The notes under the pieces: model-generated
What the model saw: only the letters and a program-made list of their open reading frames with translations
What the model was told of the DNA's origin: nothing
Database searches by the model: none
Assembly: GCA_017417215.1 (NCBI GenBank)
Contig: JAFPZP010000050.1
Location: forward strand, 1 to 64,000
DNA length: 64,000 nt
Direction of reading: 5' to 3'
Source of the DNA: Candidatus Rifleibacteriota bacterium
Lineage (GTDB): Bacteria > Muiribacteriota > Ozemobacteria > Ozemobacterales > Ozemobacteraceae
In this document: positions 18,253-26,312 of the stretch, one piece after another
How positions within the stretch are numbered: the stretch's first letter is position 1
Layout of the letters: each line of letters opens with the position of its first letter
Position numbers and translations under genes: made by a program

Positions 18253-19628
18253 AAAATTTTAAACATATACTTGCTTTAGGTGTTATTGGTGTTTTATCTG
18301 CCAATTCTCTTTTATTGGCCCATACAGATGAAGATGTCGAAGATTTCCTTAAGGCAGGAAGAGCTTGTTACAAAAAAGGTTTGCTCAAAGAAGCTGCTCT
18401 TGAATTTGAAAATGTTCTAATAATTGATAAAAGTAATTTCCAGGCTAGAATATGGCTTGCACAAATATATATTGATAGAAGAGATTTTGTAAATGCTAGA
18501 AAGCTTTTAACAGAAGCTTCTTTGCAAGCCCCTGACCACCCAAGAGTAAAAGACCTTCAAAAATTACTGGGTGAAGCTGGAACCAACGTTAAGCAAGAAC
18601 TTGTTGATCCAGTAATAGCAGAAACTATCGCTGGAATTGCTTCTGCAACTAAACATAGAAAATACGGGCTAGTTATTCCTGAAAATAAAGTAATAGAAGA
18701 AAATCTTGAAAAGAAATTGCTCGTTTCTAGTGATGAAGCTTTTAATGAAAGAAGAGAAATCCTAAATAACATAGAAAAAAGTAGAGAAGAAGTAAATTTA
18801 GGATTAACCAGGCATTTTGGAAATGAAAACTCTCCTTTGGCTCCTGTTTTTGATGCTTATAGAAATCAAGGATTAAATGCAGCTCTTGATAAGTATTATG
18901 ATTTATTGATGAGAGACCCTACATTAGCTTCTAGAGATGACAAAGGGTTAATAGATGATGGCAACAAAGTATATTCGATAAGATTTGCTGATAGTCCAAA
19001 TGACCCTGAATCCAGGTATTATTATGGAACTCTACAATACATTAATGGACTTTATGAAGAAGCCGATGCTGTGCTAAAACCTTTCCGTAAGAATCCTGGG
19101 AAATATGAAGAAAAACTTGTTCCATTTTTTGAAGGACTCGATCAATGGCGTGAACAAGAAAAAGTCAGACTTGCAGCTTTGAAATATGAAGAGGAGCAAC
19201 GTTTGGAAAGAGAAGCCAAGGAACGAGAAAAAGCTGAAGCAGAAAAGAACGATGTTTGGGCAAAAGTTAAAAATAGAGGTAACAACAAGGGAAATGATAA
19301 AAATCAGGATCTAGCTCTTGAGGCAAAAACTCAGGCTTCCGAAGCTCATAATGAGGGATTCAAACTTTATAAAAAAGGGAAGCTTGATGACGCTATTGCA
19401 AAATATGAAGAAGCCTTAGCTAAAGATAGCGAAAACTTAGAATACAATTATCATTTAGCACTTGCCTGGATGGATAAAGGATTGGCCGGTGATATTTCAG
19501 CTTACGAAAAAGCTATCATCGCTTATCAAAAGGTTATTAGTATCGATCCTAACAGTAAATTAGCCAAAGATGCTAATAATATGATTAATGATATACAACA
19601 GGCAAAACATTCACTAGGAGAACGTTAA
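18249..19628 (+). CDS. Exported TPR protein
   Basis: This 459-residue protein has a signal peptide (cut near LLAHTDE). It has TPR pairs near the N-terminus (residues 30-110) and again near the C-terminus (about 360-450, EGFKLYKKGKLDDAIAKYEEAL). Between them lies a charged helical stretch rich in Glu, Lys and Arg (about residues 295-350), likely a coiled coil. It overlaps the FG-GAP gene and closes the operon. It probably works as a periplasmic scaffold for the pilin-like proteins made from the same transcript; this is inference. Confidence 0.75.
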   Translation: MKNFKHILALGVIGVLSANSLLLAHTDEDVEDFLKAGRACYKKGLLKEAALEFENVLIIDKSNFQARIWLAQIYIDRRDFVNARKLLTEASLQAPDHPRVKDLQKLLGEAGTNVKQELVDPVIAETIAGIASATKHRKYGLVIPENKVIEENLEKKLLVSSDEAFNERREILNNIEKSREEVNLGLTRHFGNENSPLAPVFDAYRNQGLNAALDKYYDLLMRDPTLASRDDKGLIDDGNKVYSIRFADSPNDPESRYYYGTLQYINGLYEEADAVLKPFRKNPGKYEEKLVPFFEGLDQWREQEKVRLAALKYEEEQRLEREAKEREKAEAEKNDVWAKVKNRGNNKGNDKNQDLALEAKTQASEAHNEGFKLYKKGKLDDAIAKYEEALAKDSENLEYNYHLALAWMDKGLAGDISAYEKAIIAYQKVISIDPNSKLAKDANNMINDIQQAKHSLGER

Positions 19629-19667
19629 TCTAGTGTACACAAAATAATAGATACTTCCTTGCAGATA

Positions 19668-19676
19668 TGCTATAAT
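19668..19676 (+). promoter_or_regulatory. Probable extended -10 promoter of the oxidoreductase-like operon
   Basis: TGCTATAAT is a consensus extended -10 element. A partial -35 (TAGATA, 19648-19653) lies 17 bases upstream. It is placed 48 bases before the first gene. Confidence 0.6.
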
Positions 19677-19723
19677 CTAAGGTTGAAACTTTACCTATTA
19701 GTATATCCTAAGGAGTTTTATCA

Positions 19724-20806
19724 ATGGCTAAGCGATTGATGAAAGGTTGTGAAGCATTAGCTGAAGCAGCCATTCTTGCAGGTTGTAGATATTATTTTGG
19801 CTCTCCTGTTGCACAGCAAGCAGAATTGTCTGCTTATTTATCTAAGCATCTTCCATTAGTGGATGGAACATATGTTCAAGCAGCAGATGAAATTTCAGCA
19901 ATTAACATGGTTTATGGTGCTGCCGCTGCTGGTGCTAGAGTAATGACATCAGGATCTAGCACTGGAATGAGTCTTAAGCAGGAAGGAATTTCTGGTATAG
20001 CTGCATCTGAACTTCCATGTGTAATTGTAAATACCATGTGTGGTGGTTCTGTTGCTGGCGCTTCTTGCCCGGCTCAGGCAGATTATTGGCAGGCTACCAG
20101 AGGTGGTACACACGGAGACTACAGAAATATAGTTTTTGCACCCTGTTCCGTTCAAGAAATGGCAGACATGACTATTGCTGGCTTTAATTATGCTGATCGT
20201 TTTAGAACTCCAGTGTTAATATTAGCAGACAGCATAGTGTCTCAAATGATGGAACCTGTAGAATTGCCTAAAGTTCCTTTTGATTATGACTTAGATAGTA
20301 AAAAATGGGCTTTGGGATTGCCTGGAACAAATAAACACAACAAAAATGTTTGTGCTTCAACTTTTACTGTTCAAGATGAGCTTGAAGAACATAACTGGCA
20401 TCTTTATCAAAAATATCAAGTAATAGGAAACCATTTTAATCAAGAAAATAAAGAATTAGCTATTGAAGAATATATGTGTGATGATGCCGAAATAGTTCTT
20501 GTTGGTTATGGTATTATTGCAAGATTACTGAAAACTGTAGTAGAAAAATGCAGAAAACGTGGTGTTAAAGCTGGTCTTGCTAGACCTAAAATTTTATGGC
20601 CTTTCCCAACTCAGGCATTTAAGAAGCTTTCTCAGAATACTGAAAAATTCATGGTAATTGAAATGTCCTGCGGTCAGATGGTTGAAGATGTTAAGATGGC
20701 TGTTAATGGTGCTAAACCAGTATACTTCTTTGGTAGAACTGGTGGAGCTGTTCCATCTGATTTTGAAATCTTCAACGAAGTAAGCAAATTAGTTTGCTTA
20801 GATTGA
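19724..20806 (+). CDS. 2-oxoacid:ferredoxin oxidoreductase-like alpha subunit (VorB/KorA type, divergent)
   Basis: This 360-residue protein aligns by eye along its whole length with VorB/KorA alpha subunits. It has GCEALAEAAILAG, EISAINMVYGAAAAGARVMTSGSSTGMSLKQEG and PVLILADSI. The Glu of DEISA, equivalent to the cofactor-activating Glu, is kept. Other signatures are changed: the usual GYPITP reads GSPVAQ, and RGGPSTG reads CGGSVAGAS. It is first in a three-gene set with beta- and gamma-like genes; no ferredoxin-type delta gene is present. It may no longer act as a normal thiamine-diphosphate enzyme. AAGGAG ribosome site. Confidence 0.8.
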   Translation: MAKRLMKGCEALAEAAILAGCRYYFGSPVAQQAELSAYLSKHLPLVDGTYVQAADEISAINMVYGAAAAGARVMTSGSSTGMSLKQEGISGIAASELPCVIVNTMCGGSVAGASCPAQADYWQATRGGTHGDYRNIVFAPCSVQEMADMTIAGFNYADRFRTPVLILADSIVSQMMEPVELPKVPFDYDLDSKKWALGLPGTNKHNKNVCASTFTVQDELEEHNWHLYQKYQVIGNHFNQENKELAIEEYMCDDAEIVLVGYGIIARLLKTVVEKCRKRGVKAGLARPKILWPFPTQAFKKLSQNTEKFMVIEMSCGQMVEDVKMAVNGAKPVYFFGRTGGAVPSDFEIFNEVSKLVCLD

Positions 20807-20819
20807 AAGGAGCAGAAAA

Positions 20820-21425
20820 ATGACTATGAATTTTCAACCAGATTCAGTTCAAACTATGATTGTTGAAGCAGTAGATGAAGTTGCTCCAAAATCAGGTATT
20901 GTAGGAGTTGCTCCTGTAAGTTGTGGGGCATTTATTTATGATGGCTTTGACTTCGATTTCTGCCAATCTGTTCCAGGTTGTGCTCCAGCAGTTGCTTCTG
21001 GAATAAAAAGAGTTAGACCAAATGCCTTAGTATTTACATATCAGAACAGTATCGACCTAGCAGCAGCAGGTATTTCAGAAGTATTGCATGCAGCTAATCG
21101 CGGAGAAAATATAAGCGTTATTTATGCTAATTCAGATAATAGTGAAACTAATAGCAGCGAAGAAAGCAGAATAAAAATATGTGAACTGCTGTCTGGTATA
21201 AATAATCCTGTATATATAACAAGAGTCGTTGCTACAGAAAAAGATAATAAGGCTGCTATAAAAGCAATTAAAAATGCTTTTAAGCTCCAGCTTGAAAACA
21301 AAGGTTTCTCTTTTATTGAGATTCTTACCGTTGTAGGAGATGAAGAAAGCAAAGAAGTAAAAGATTTGCTTGCTGAATTCCCTCCTAAAGTTTTTGTAGA
21401 TAAATGCGGCGTTGAAAAAGCCTGA
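20820..21425 (+). CDS. Oxidoreductase-like beta subunit lacking TPP and Fe-S motifs
   Basis: This 201-residue protein is shorter than normal (about 250-280). It matches the VorA/KorB family in APAVASGIKR, the FTYQ...DLAAAG frame, EVLHAANRGENISVIYAN and NAFKLQLENKGFSFIEIL. The decisive motifs are missing. The magnesium/thiamine-diphosphate loop YQGDGDL reads YQNSIDL. The NNAIYGMTGGQ segment is replaced by a short Ser/Asn/Glu stretch. The N-terminal CPGCGHG iron-sulfur motif and the later CPTNW are absent. It is therefore probably inactive in oxoacid cleavage and may be structural or serve another reaction. It is not a random pseudogene: the frame is intact and has an AAGGAG site. Confidence 0.75.
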   Translation: MTMNFQPDSVQTMIVEAVDEVAPKSGIVGVAPVSCGAFIYDGFDFDFCQSVPGCAPAVASGIKRVRPNALVFTYQNSIDLAAAGISEVLHAANRGENISVIYANSDNSETNSSEESRIKICELLSGINNPVYITRVVATEKDNKAAIKAIKNAFKLQLENKGFSFIEILTVVGDEESKEVKDLLAEFPPKVFVDKCGVEKA

Positions 21426-21448
21426 CAATAGAAAAAGGAGAAATTAAA

Positions 21449-22042
21449 ATGTCTTCAACAGTAGAAAGAGTTATATTAGCAGGCTTCAGCGGACATGGCA
21501 TTTTCTTTATGGGTAATGTCTTGGCAGAAGCTGGAATGCGTGCAGGTAAAAATGTTTCATTGGTTCCTTCATATAGTTCTGAACCAAAGGGCGGTCTTAT
21601 TAATTGTGCTTTATTAATGTCTGAAAAAGAGATTGCCTCTCCAATGATAACTGTTCCTGATACTGTTATTGCGATGAATAGAACTTCTGTTAATAAATTT
21701 AACCAGAAAATCAAAGGTGGCGGAATGTTAATGTATAACTCTTCATTAATAGATCGTCAGGAATTTCGTGATGATATCAGACTGGTAGAAATCCCAGCAA
21801 CTGAAATTGCCGCTGATCTTGGTGAACAGAAAGCTGCCAATATGGTTATGGCAGGTGCTTATGCTAAGTTTAGCAAACTAGTAATAGTAGAAGAAATCGA
21901 AAATTCCATAAGATATTTATTGAAGGACGAAAACAAAGAAGTAATCGAACTCAATATTGAAGCTGTTAAGAAGGGTTACGATTACGTTGAAGAAAAGAAA
22001 TATATGTTTGGTCGTTATGTACACTCTGTATTCAGAGTTTAA
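21449..22042 (+). CDS. Oxidoreductase-like gamma subunit (divergent)
   Basis: This 197-residue protein of the pyruvate/ketoisovalerate oxidoreductase gamma family aligns well with VorC-type proteins: VILAGFSGHGIFFMG, VLAEAGM, PDTVIAMN, YNSSLI and EIPATEIAADLG. The invariant GGQG reads SGHG, and YGPEMRGG reads YSSEPKGG. Those motifs shape the coenzyme A and cofactor site, so the change parallels the losses in the beta subunit. A strong AAGGAG ribosome site is present. It closes the trio and is followed by rsfS. Confidence 0.78.
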   Translation: MSSTVERVILAGFSGHGIFFMGNVLAEAGMRAGKNVSLVPSYSSEPKGGLINCALLMSEKEIASPMITVPDTVIAMNRTSVNKFNQKIKGGGMLMYNSSLIDRQEFRDDIRLVEIPATEIAADLGEQKAANMVMAGAYAKFSKLVIVEEIENSIRYLLKDENKEVIELNIEAVKKGYDYVEEKKYMFGRYVHSVFRV

Positions 22043-22062
22043 GAATGATAAGGTAATTATAA

Positions 22063-22401
22063 ATGGCTGATATTCCAGAATTATTGAAAATAGTTATAGA
22101 AACTTTGAAAGATAAAAAGGCTGAAGACCTTGTAGTGTTAGATGTAAAAAAACTAGTTAATTATACTGATTATTTTATAATTGCAACTGGTAATTCTACA
22201 ACACATGTTCAAACTTTGGCTGATGCAGTTGGTAAGCTTTTAAAGAAACCTGAAGAAGGTTTAAAACAGGAAGATGATCCTCAGGCTAATTGGTTGCTGA
22301 TCGATGGTGGCGACTTCGTTTTACATGTTTTCCAACCAAATGCTAGAAAATTCTATGGTTTGGAAGAACTTTGGGAAGACGCTGAAAGAGTTGAAATATA
22401 A
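22063..22401 (+). CDS. rsfS: Ribosomal silencing factor RsfS
   Basis: This 112-residue Iojap/RsfS-family protein shows DVKKLVNYTDYFIIATGNSTTHVQTLAD, followed by W-LLIDGGDFVLHVF and the C-terminal FYGLEELW. It binds uL14 on the large ribosomal subunit and blocks joining of subunits during starvation. The length is normal. It follows the gamma-like gene after 20 bases, likely in the same transcript. The repeat region starts at its stop codon. Confidence 0.95.
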   Translation: MADIPELLKIVIETLKDKKAEDLVVLDVKKLVNYTDYFIIATGNSTTHVQTLADAVGKLLKKPEEGLKQEDDPQANWLLIDGGDFVLHVFQPNARKFYGLEELWEDAERVEI

Positions 22402-22500
22402 GATATAAGACCAAAAATGTAGATATAAGATTAAATAGTTCTTCAATCTTATATCTATATTTCTCAATTCTCAATTCTCAATCTTCTATCTTATATCTTA
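22399..22500. repeat. Intergenic inverted and tandem repeat block
   Basis: A 13-bp perfect inverted repeat (TAGATATAAGATT, 22420-22432, with 22445-22457) has a 12-base loop. Three copies of a 7-bp unit (TTCTCAA) follow at about 22461-22482. An 18-base stretch (22483-22500) is repeated in reverse at 2-19. The stems may fold as RNA, but there is no T-run like a normal terminator. It looks like a dispersed intergenic element. Confidence 0.6.
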
Positions 22501-22513
22501 AAGCTTAATAAAC

Positions 22514-23218
22514 ATGGTTCCACATTGCAGAATAATAGAAACTGAGCCAAATGGCTGTTTATCTAAAGATAATCGTCATCGAATAGAGCGAGTTCTAAGA
22601 TTAGGACCGGGTGACAAGTTTATTGTTACTGACGGATGCGGCAGAGAAGGCGAAGCTATATTAAGCAGAAATGGTGAATATTCTGTTGAATCCTGGTATG
22701 AGCCAAAGCGTGAACCTGATTTAGATGTAACATTGTTTGTTGCTCTATCGAAGGGTGATAGGCTAGAATGGATTATTGAAAAAGCTGTAGAAATGGGGGT
22801 TAAGAAAATTGTTCCCCTTATTTCTGAAAGATGTATAGTTAAAGAACCTGGCAAAAATAAAATCGAGCGTTGGCAGAAAATCGCTGAAGCTGCGATGATA
22901 CAATGTGGTGGTTGTTTGCTTCCAGATGTTGCGAGCCCATTAGAGCTTTATTCTATTCCGAAGCCAGACGCAAACGTATTGCCTCTTTTTTTGTATGAAG
23001 AAAACCTTAATTATTCTATTGAGGGCTTAAAAGATATTCCTTCCAATATAAATAAAATATGGGTGGTTTCTGGTCCGGAAGGTGGTTTTTCAGATAAAGA
23101 AGTAAGTTTCTTTAAAGATTCTGGTTGGAAAACTGTTTGGCTAGGAAAAAGATTGTTTCGTATGGATACAGCCCCTATTGTTGTCTTGGCAAATTTACTT
23201 GCTCCTTATTGGTTATAA
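22514..23218 (+). CDS. rsmE: 16S rRNA (uracil-1498-N3)-methyltransferase RsmE
   Basis: This 234-residue SPOUT-class methyltransferase has an N-terminal PUA-like part (RHRIERVLRLGPGDKF). The SAM-binding knot region shows KMG-like KAVEMGVKKIVPLISERC, VSGPEGGFSDKEV and the C-terminal LGKRLFRMDTAPIVVLANL. The family signature is usually LG-RILR-ETA, so a slight variant is seen. It methylates U1498 of 16S rRNA. There is no clear ribosome site, and the gene lies just after the repeat block. Confidence 0.92.
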   Translation: MVPHCRIIETEPNGCLSKDNRHRIERVLRLGPGDKFIVTDGCGREGEAILSRNGEYSVESWYEPKREPDLDVTLFVALSKGDRLEWIIEKAVEMGVKKIVPLISERCIVKEPGKNKIERWQKIAEAAMIQCGGCLLPDVASPLELYSIPKPDANVLPLFLYEENLNYSIEGLKDIPSNINKIWVVSGPEGGFSDKEVSFFKDSGWKTVWLGKRLFRMDTAPIVVLANLLAPYWL

Positions 23219-23257
23219 TGTACAGTTTTTTTAAACCAAATTACTAATAAAAAGGTA

Positions 23258-23263
23258 TATAAT
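23258..23263 (+). promoter_or_regulatory. Possible -10 box
   Basis: TATAAT lies 19 bases before the start of the first of two secreted paralogues. A matching -35 is not clear. Confidence 0.35.
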
Positions 23264-23282
23264 TATAGTATAGGAGAGTAAT

Positions 23283-24662
23283 ATGAAAACTATTTTTTCA
23301 AGGTCGATTATTGTTCTAGCTGCAATGACTCTTTTAAATGGTTCGTCTTGTAGTATTTATGCTTCTCCCTTTGATGAAGATGCTATAATTGAAACCACAC
23401 AGACTGTTAAAAGTTCGAGTAAATCTGAAGAATCTGAAATTATTGATAGTTCTTCCGAAAAAGAAGAAAAGAGCGGAGGCTTTTTATCTTCATTGGGAAG
23501 CAAGTTTAAAAAGGGTGTAAAGGCTGCTAAAAAGATTGTTGTTGGCGGTTATGAAAAAGCTACTAGTACAATCAATAATATAGCAAATAAAAAGAAAACA
23601 GCTTCTTATATCGTTGAATCTATTTTCTTACCAGGACACGAAAGTAAGGAAATGGTTTGTCAGGGTATCGCATATTTGCCTGACAAAATTATGGAAGCTA
23701 GCCAACAGGGAAATGGCGCTTATTGCCAGTATGTTCTCCTGTCTTATTACCCTAAAGATAGTGACCAGCCATCTCAAATTGTAGTTGTTGATAGAAAAAC
23801 AGAAAAAGCAGTTAAACGTTTTGCTTTATATAAGAGCAACGGAAAGGCTTATACCGGTCATGCAGGTGGAATTGCTGTGGCAGGCAAGTATTTGTGGGTT
23901 GCTTCTGGTAATACACTCTATGGTTATGATTTACAGGAAATAATTGATTTTATTGGTAATAAAACCGCAGAAGCTACTGATGTTTCTGGTTTACCAAAGA
24001 GTTTAGATAAATTGCCTGGTAAGAATATAACTACTGTAAAAACTTATAAAGTAGACAGTAAAGCTAGCTTTGTAAGTTTTGATGGAAAATATATTTGGGT
24101 TGGCGATTTTACAAAAGGCAAAAGTTACAAACCTGTAAAACACCACAAGATTATGGGTAGAAATTGTTGGATAGCTGGTTATCTAGTTGATTCAGATGGC
24201 TATCCTACATCAAATGTTGAGTATTCTTATAAAGATGGTGATGATACAGAAAGTGTTCATAAACCCGATGCTGTAATTGCAATGCGTGATTCTGTTCAGG
24301 GTATGGCTGTATGTGGCGATTATGTGGCTTTAACTGTTTCATATGGGGCAACTAATTCAAAGCTTGCAATCTATAATAATCCATTAAAAACAGATAGTGA
24401 AAGGGTAACATATAAGCCAGAAGGTCAGTCTAAGAGCTTTACTGTTGATGCTTGGGAATTAGCAGATAAAAAGAACTGGTTAGAAACAGTTAAGATAGCT
24501 GCTGGCGCTGAAGACCTTGAATATGACGGAAAGAATCTTTATGTAACCTTTGAATGTTCTTCTAAAAACTATAAACAGAAGTGGAAAAATATTAATCCTA
24601 CTATAAAAATGACAGATGATTTTTATTTAATTAATCCGCAAAGTATAGTTTCTGATAAGTAA
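23283..24662 (+). CDS. Exported propeller-like protein, paralogue 1
   Basis: This 459-residue protein has a signal peptide and a Ser/Glu/Lys-rich spacer (residues 38-75). A conserved domain starts near PGHESKEMVCQGIAYLPDK. Repeated strands such as GGIAVAGKYLWVASGNTLYGYDL and ASFVSFDGKYIWVGDF suggest a beta-propeller. The next gene encodes a close paralogue with the same domain but a different spacer. No catalytic motif is recognised. Its own terminator follows, so the two copies are separate units. Confidence 0.6.
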   Translation: MKTIFSRSIIVLAAMTLLNGSSCSIYASPFDEDAIIETTQTVKSSSKSEESEIIDSSSEKEEKSGGFLSSLGSKFKKGVKAAKKIVVGGYEKATSTINNIANKKKTASYIVESIFLPGHESKEMVCQGIAYLPDKIMEASQQGNGAYCQYVLLSYYPKDSDQPSQIVVVDRKTEKAVKRFALYKSNGKAYTGHAGGIAVAGKYLWVASGNTLYGYDLQEIIDFIGNKTAEATDVSGLPKSLDKLPGKNITTVKTYKVDSKASFVSFDGKYIWVGDFTKGKSYKPVKHHKIMGRNCWIAGYLVDSDGYPTSNVEYSYKDGDDTESVHKPDAVIAMRDSVQGMAVCGDYVALTVSYGATNSKLAIYNNPLKTDSERVTYKPEGQSKSFTVDAWELADKKNWLETVKIAAGAEDLEYDGKNLYVTFECSSKNYKQKWKNINPTIKMTDDFYLINPQSIVSDK

Positions 24663-24674
24663 TTATTGTAGAAA

Positions 24675-24710
24675 AAATGAGCAGTCTTAATGACTGCTCA
24701 TTTCATTTTT
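24675..24710 (+). terminator. Intrinsic terminator
   Basis: A 12-bp stem (AAATGAGCAGTC and its complement) with a five-base loop is followed by a T-rich tail. It separates the two paralogues. Confidence 0.88.
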
Positions 24711-24768
24711 AGAAATATAAATGTTTGTGATTATTGTACATAATTATAAAAACTAAAATTAATAATTA

Positions 24769-24777
24769 TGGTATAAT
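24769..24777 (+). promoter_or_regulatory. Probable extended -10 promoter
   Basis: TGGTATAAT is an extended -10 element 20 bases before the ATG of the second paralogue, placed after the terminator of the first. Confidence 0.55.
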
Positions 24778-24797
24778 AAGTATTAAGGAGAAAAAAG

Positions 24798-26228
24798 ATG
24801 AAGAAATGTTATTCTAAGGCATTATTGGCGGCAGCCGTATTTATGCTTCTTAATACTTCTTGCACTAATTGTTTTGCTTCACCTTTTGATGAAGATGGTT
24901 TAATAACCAAAATAAAAAATGGTGCTAAGGAAAAGCTTAGTGATGCAAAAGATTTTGTTGTAGATAAAGCTGGAGATGTAAAAGATTTCGTAGTCGATAA
25001 AGCTAAAGATGCGAAAGACTTTGTTGTAGATAAGGCTAAAGACACAAAAGATTTTGTTAAAGAAAAAGCAAGTGATGTAAAAGAAGGTATTAAAGATTGC
25101 TATAGTAAAGCTACATCTAAGATTAATACCTTGTTTAATAAAGGTAAACTGCCTTCTTATGTAAAAGAAGCTATTTTTATACCTGGTCATGAAAGTAAAG
25201 AAATGGTTTGTCAGGGTATTGCTTATTTGCCTGACAAAGTCATGGAACCAAGTGAACAACCAGATGGTTCATACTACAGATATGTTCTTTTATCTTATTA
25301 TCCGAAAGAAAGCGAACAACCTTCTCAGCTAGTTGTTATAGACAGACAAACAGGAAAACCTGTTAAGCGTTTCCCTCTCTATAAGAAAAGTGGAAAGCCC
25401 TATACCGGTCATGCTGGTGGCGTAGCTGTTGTAGGTAGATATGTCTGGGTTGTTTCTGGTAGATGTCTATATGGTTTCAGTACTCAAGAAATAATCAACT
25501 TTATTTCTGATAAAAATACTAAGGCTAAGGCAGAAGAAGGTTTACCGGATAGTTTCGACGCTTTGCCAGCTTATAGACTTACTGCCATGGCTGATTACGA
25601 CGTAGACAGTAAAGCAAGCTTTATAAGCTTTGATGGAAAATACATTTGGGTTGGCGATTTCGCAAAAGGAATCGGCAAAGAATATAGCCCAATAAAGCAT
25701 CATAAGATTATGGGCAAAAATGCATGGGTTGCTGGTTATTTGGTTGATTCTGAAGGTTATCCTACATCAACAGAAGAATACTCTTATAAAGATGGCGATG
25801 ATACAGAATATGCCCATAAACCAGATGTTGTTGTAGCAATACGTGATTTTGTTCAGGGATTAGCTTTCTGTGATAAATATGTTGCTTTATCAATATCTAT
25901 GGGACCAATTAATTCTAGATTAGCAATGTATAAAAATCCATTGGATACAAAGAGTAAAAAGATCACTTATTCTCCTGAAGGATGCGATAAAAGCTTTACT
26001 GTTGATGCCTGGGGTCTCGGAAGTGGTCTGTTGAAATCTTCGGTTAAAACTGTTAAATATTCTTGTGGTTCTGAAGATATGGAATATGATGGCAAATATC
26101 TTTATGTTGCTTTTGAATGCTCATCAAAGAATTATTGCCAATCTTGGAAAAATATAAATCCGACTGTTAAAATGACAGAAGATTTTTATATTATTGATCC
26201 TGAAATAGTCGTTAAAAAAGGTAAATAA
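24798..26228 (+). CDS. Exported propeller-like protein, paralogue 2, with 11-residue repeats
   Basis: This 476-residue protein has a signal peptide, then four copies of an 11-residue unit (DKAKDAKDFVV-like, residues about 46-90). The same propeller-like domain as in its neighbour follows. The 11-mers resemble LEA or apolipoprotein helices, which form amphipathic rods and may lie on a membrane. The domain keeps PGHESKEMVCQG, GGVAVVGRYVWVVSG and SFDGKYIWVGDF. The two genes look like a tandem duplication in which only the spacer differs strongly. Function is unknown. The AAGGAG ribosome site is good. Confidence 0.62.
   Translation: MKKCYSKALLAAAVFMLLNTSCTNCFASPFDEDGLITKIKNGAKEKLSDAKDFVVDKAGDVKDFVVDKAKDAKDFVVDKAKDTKDFVKEKASDVKEGIKDCYSKATSKINTLFNKGKLPSYVKEAIFIPGHESKEMVCQGIAYLPDKVMEPSEQPDGSYYRYVLLSYYPKESEQPSQLVVIDRQTGKPVKRFPLYKKSGKPYTGHAGGVAVVGRYVWVVSGRCLYGFSTQEIINFISDKNTKAKAEEGLPDSFDALPAYRLTAMADYDVDSKASFISFDGKYIWVGDFAKGIGKEYSPIKHHKIMGKNAWVAGYLVDSEGYPTSTEEYSYKDGDDTEYAHKPDVVVAIRDFVQGLAFCDKYVALSISMGPINSRLAMYKNPLDTKSKKITYSPEGCDKSFTVDAWGLGSGLLKSSVKTVKYSCGSEDMEYDGKYLYVAFECSSKNYCQSWKNINPTVKMTEDFYIIDPEIVVKKGK
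24940..25075 (+). repeat. 33-bp coding tandem repeat
   Basis: About four imperfect 33-bp units encode the DKA-D-KDFVV helix repeats of the second secreted paralogue. Confidence 0.75.
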
Positions 26229-26253
26229 GGCTATTTAAAAAGAGACAAAAACA

Positions 26254-26291
26254 ATAAACCCCAGGGTTTCATATGAAACCCTGGGGTTTAT
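26254..26291. terminator. Perfect 38-bp palindrome, bidirectional terminator
   Basis: The half ATAAACCCCAGGGTTTCAT is followed directly by its exact complement. T-rich tracts lie on both sides. It sits between convergent genes and should end both transcripts. Confidence 0.88.
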
Positions 26292-26312
26292 AATTTTTAG
26301 ATTTAATTGCGT

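Noticed and set aside
19629-19723. Riboswitch before the oxidoreductase-like operon
   Set aside because: The gap is only 95 bases and shows just an extended -10 promoter and a ribosome site, with no stable fold.
24809-25259. Minus-strand frames opposite the 11-mer repeat
   Set aside because: They are mirror translations of the 33-bp repeat, with no ribosome site.
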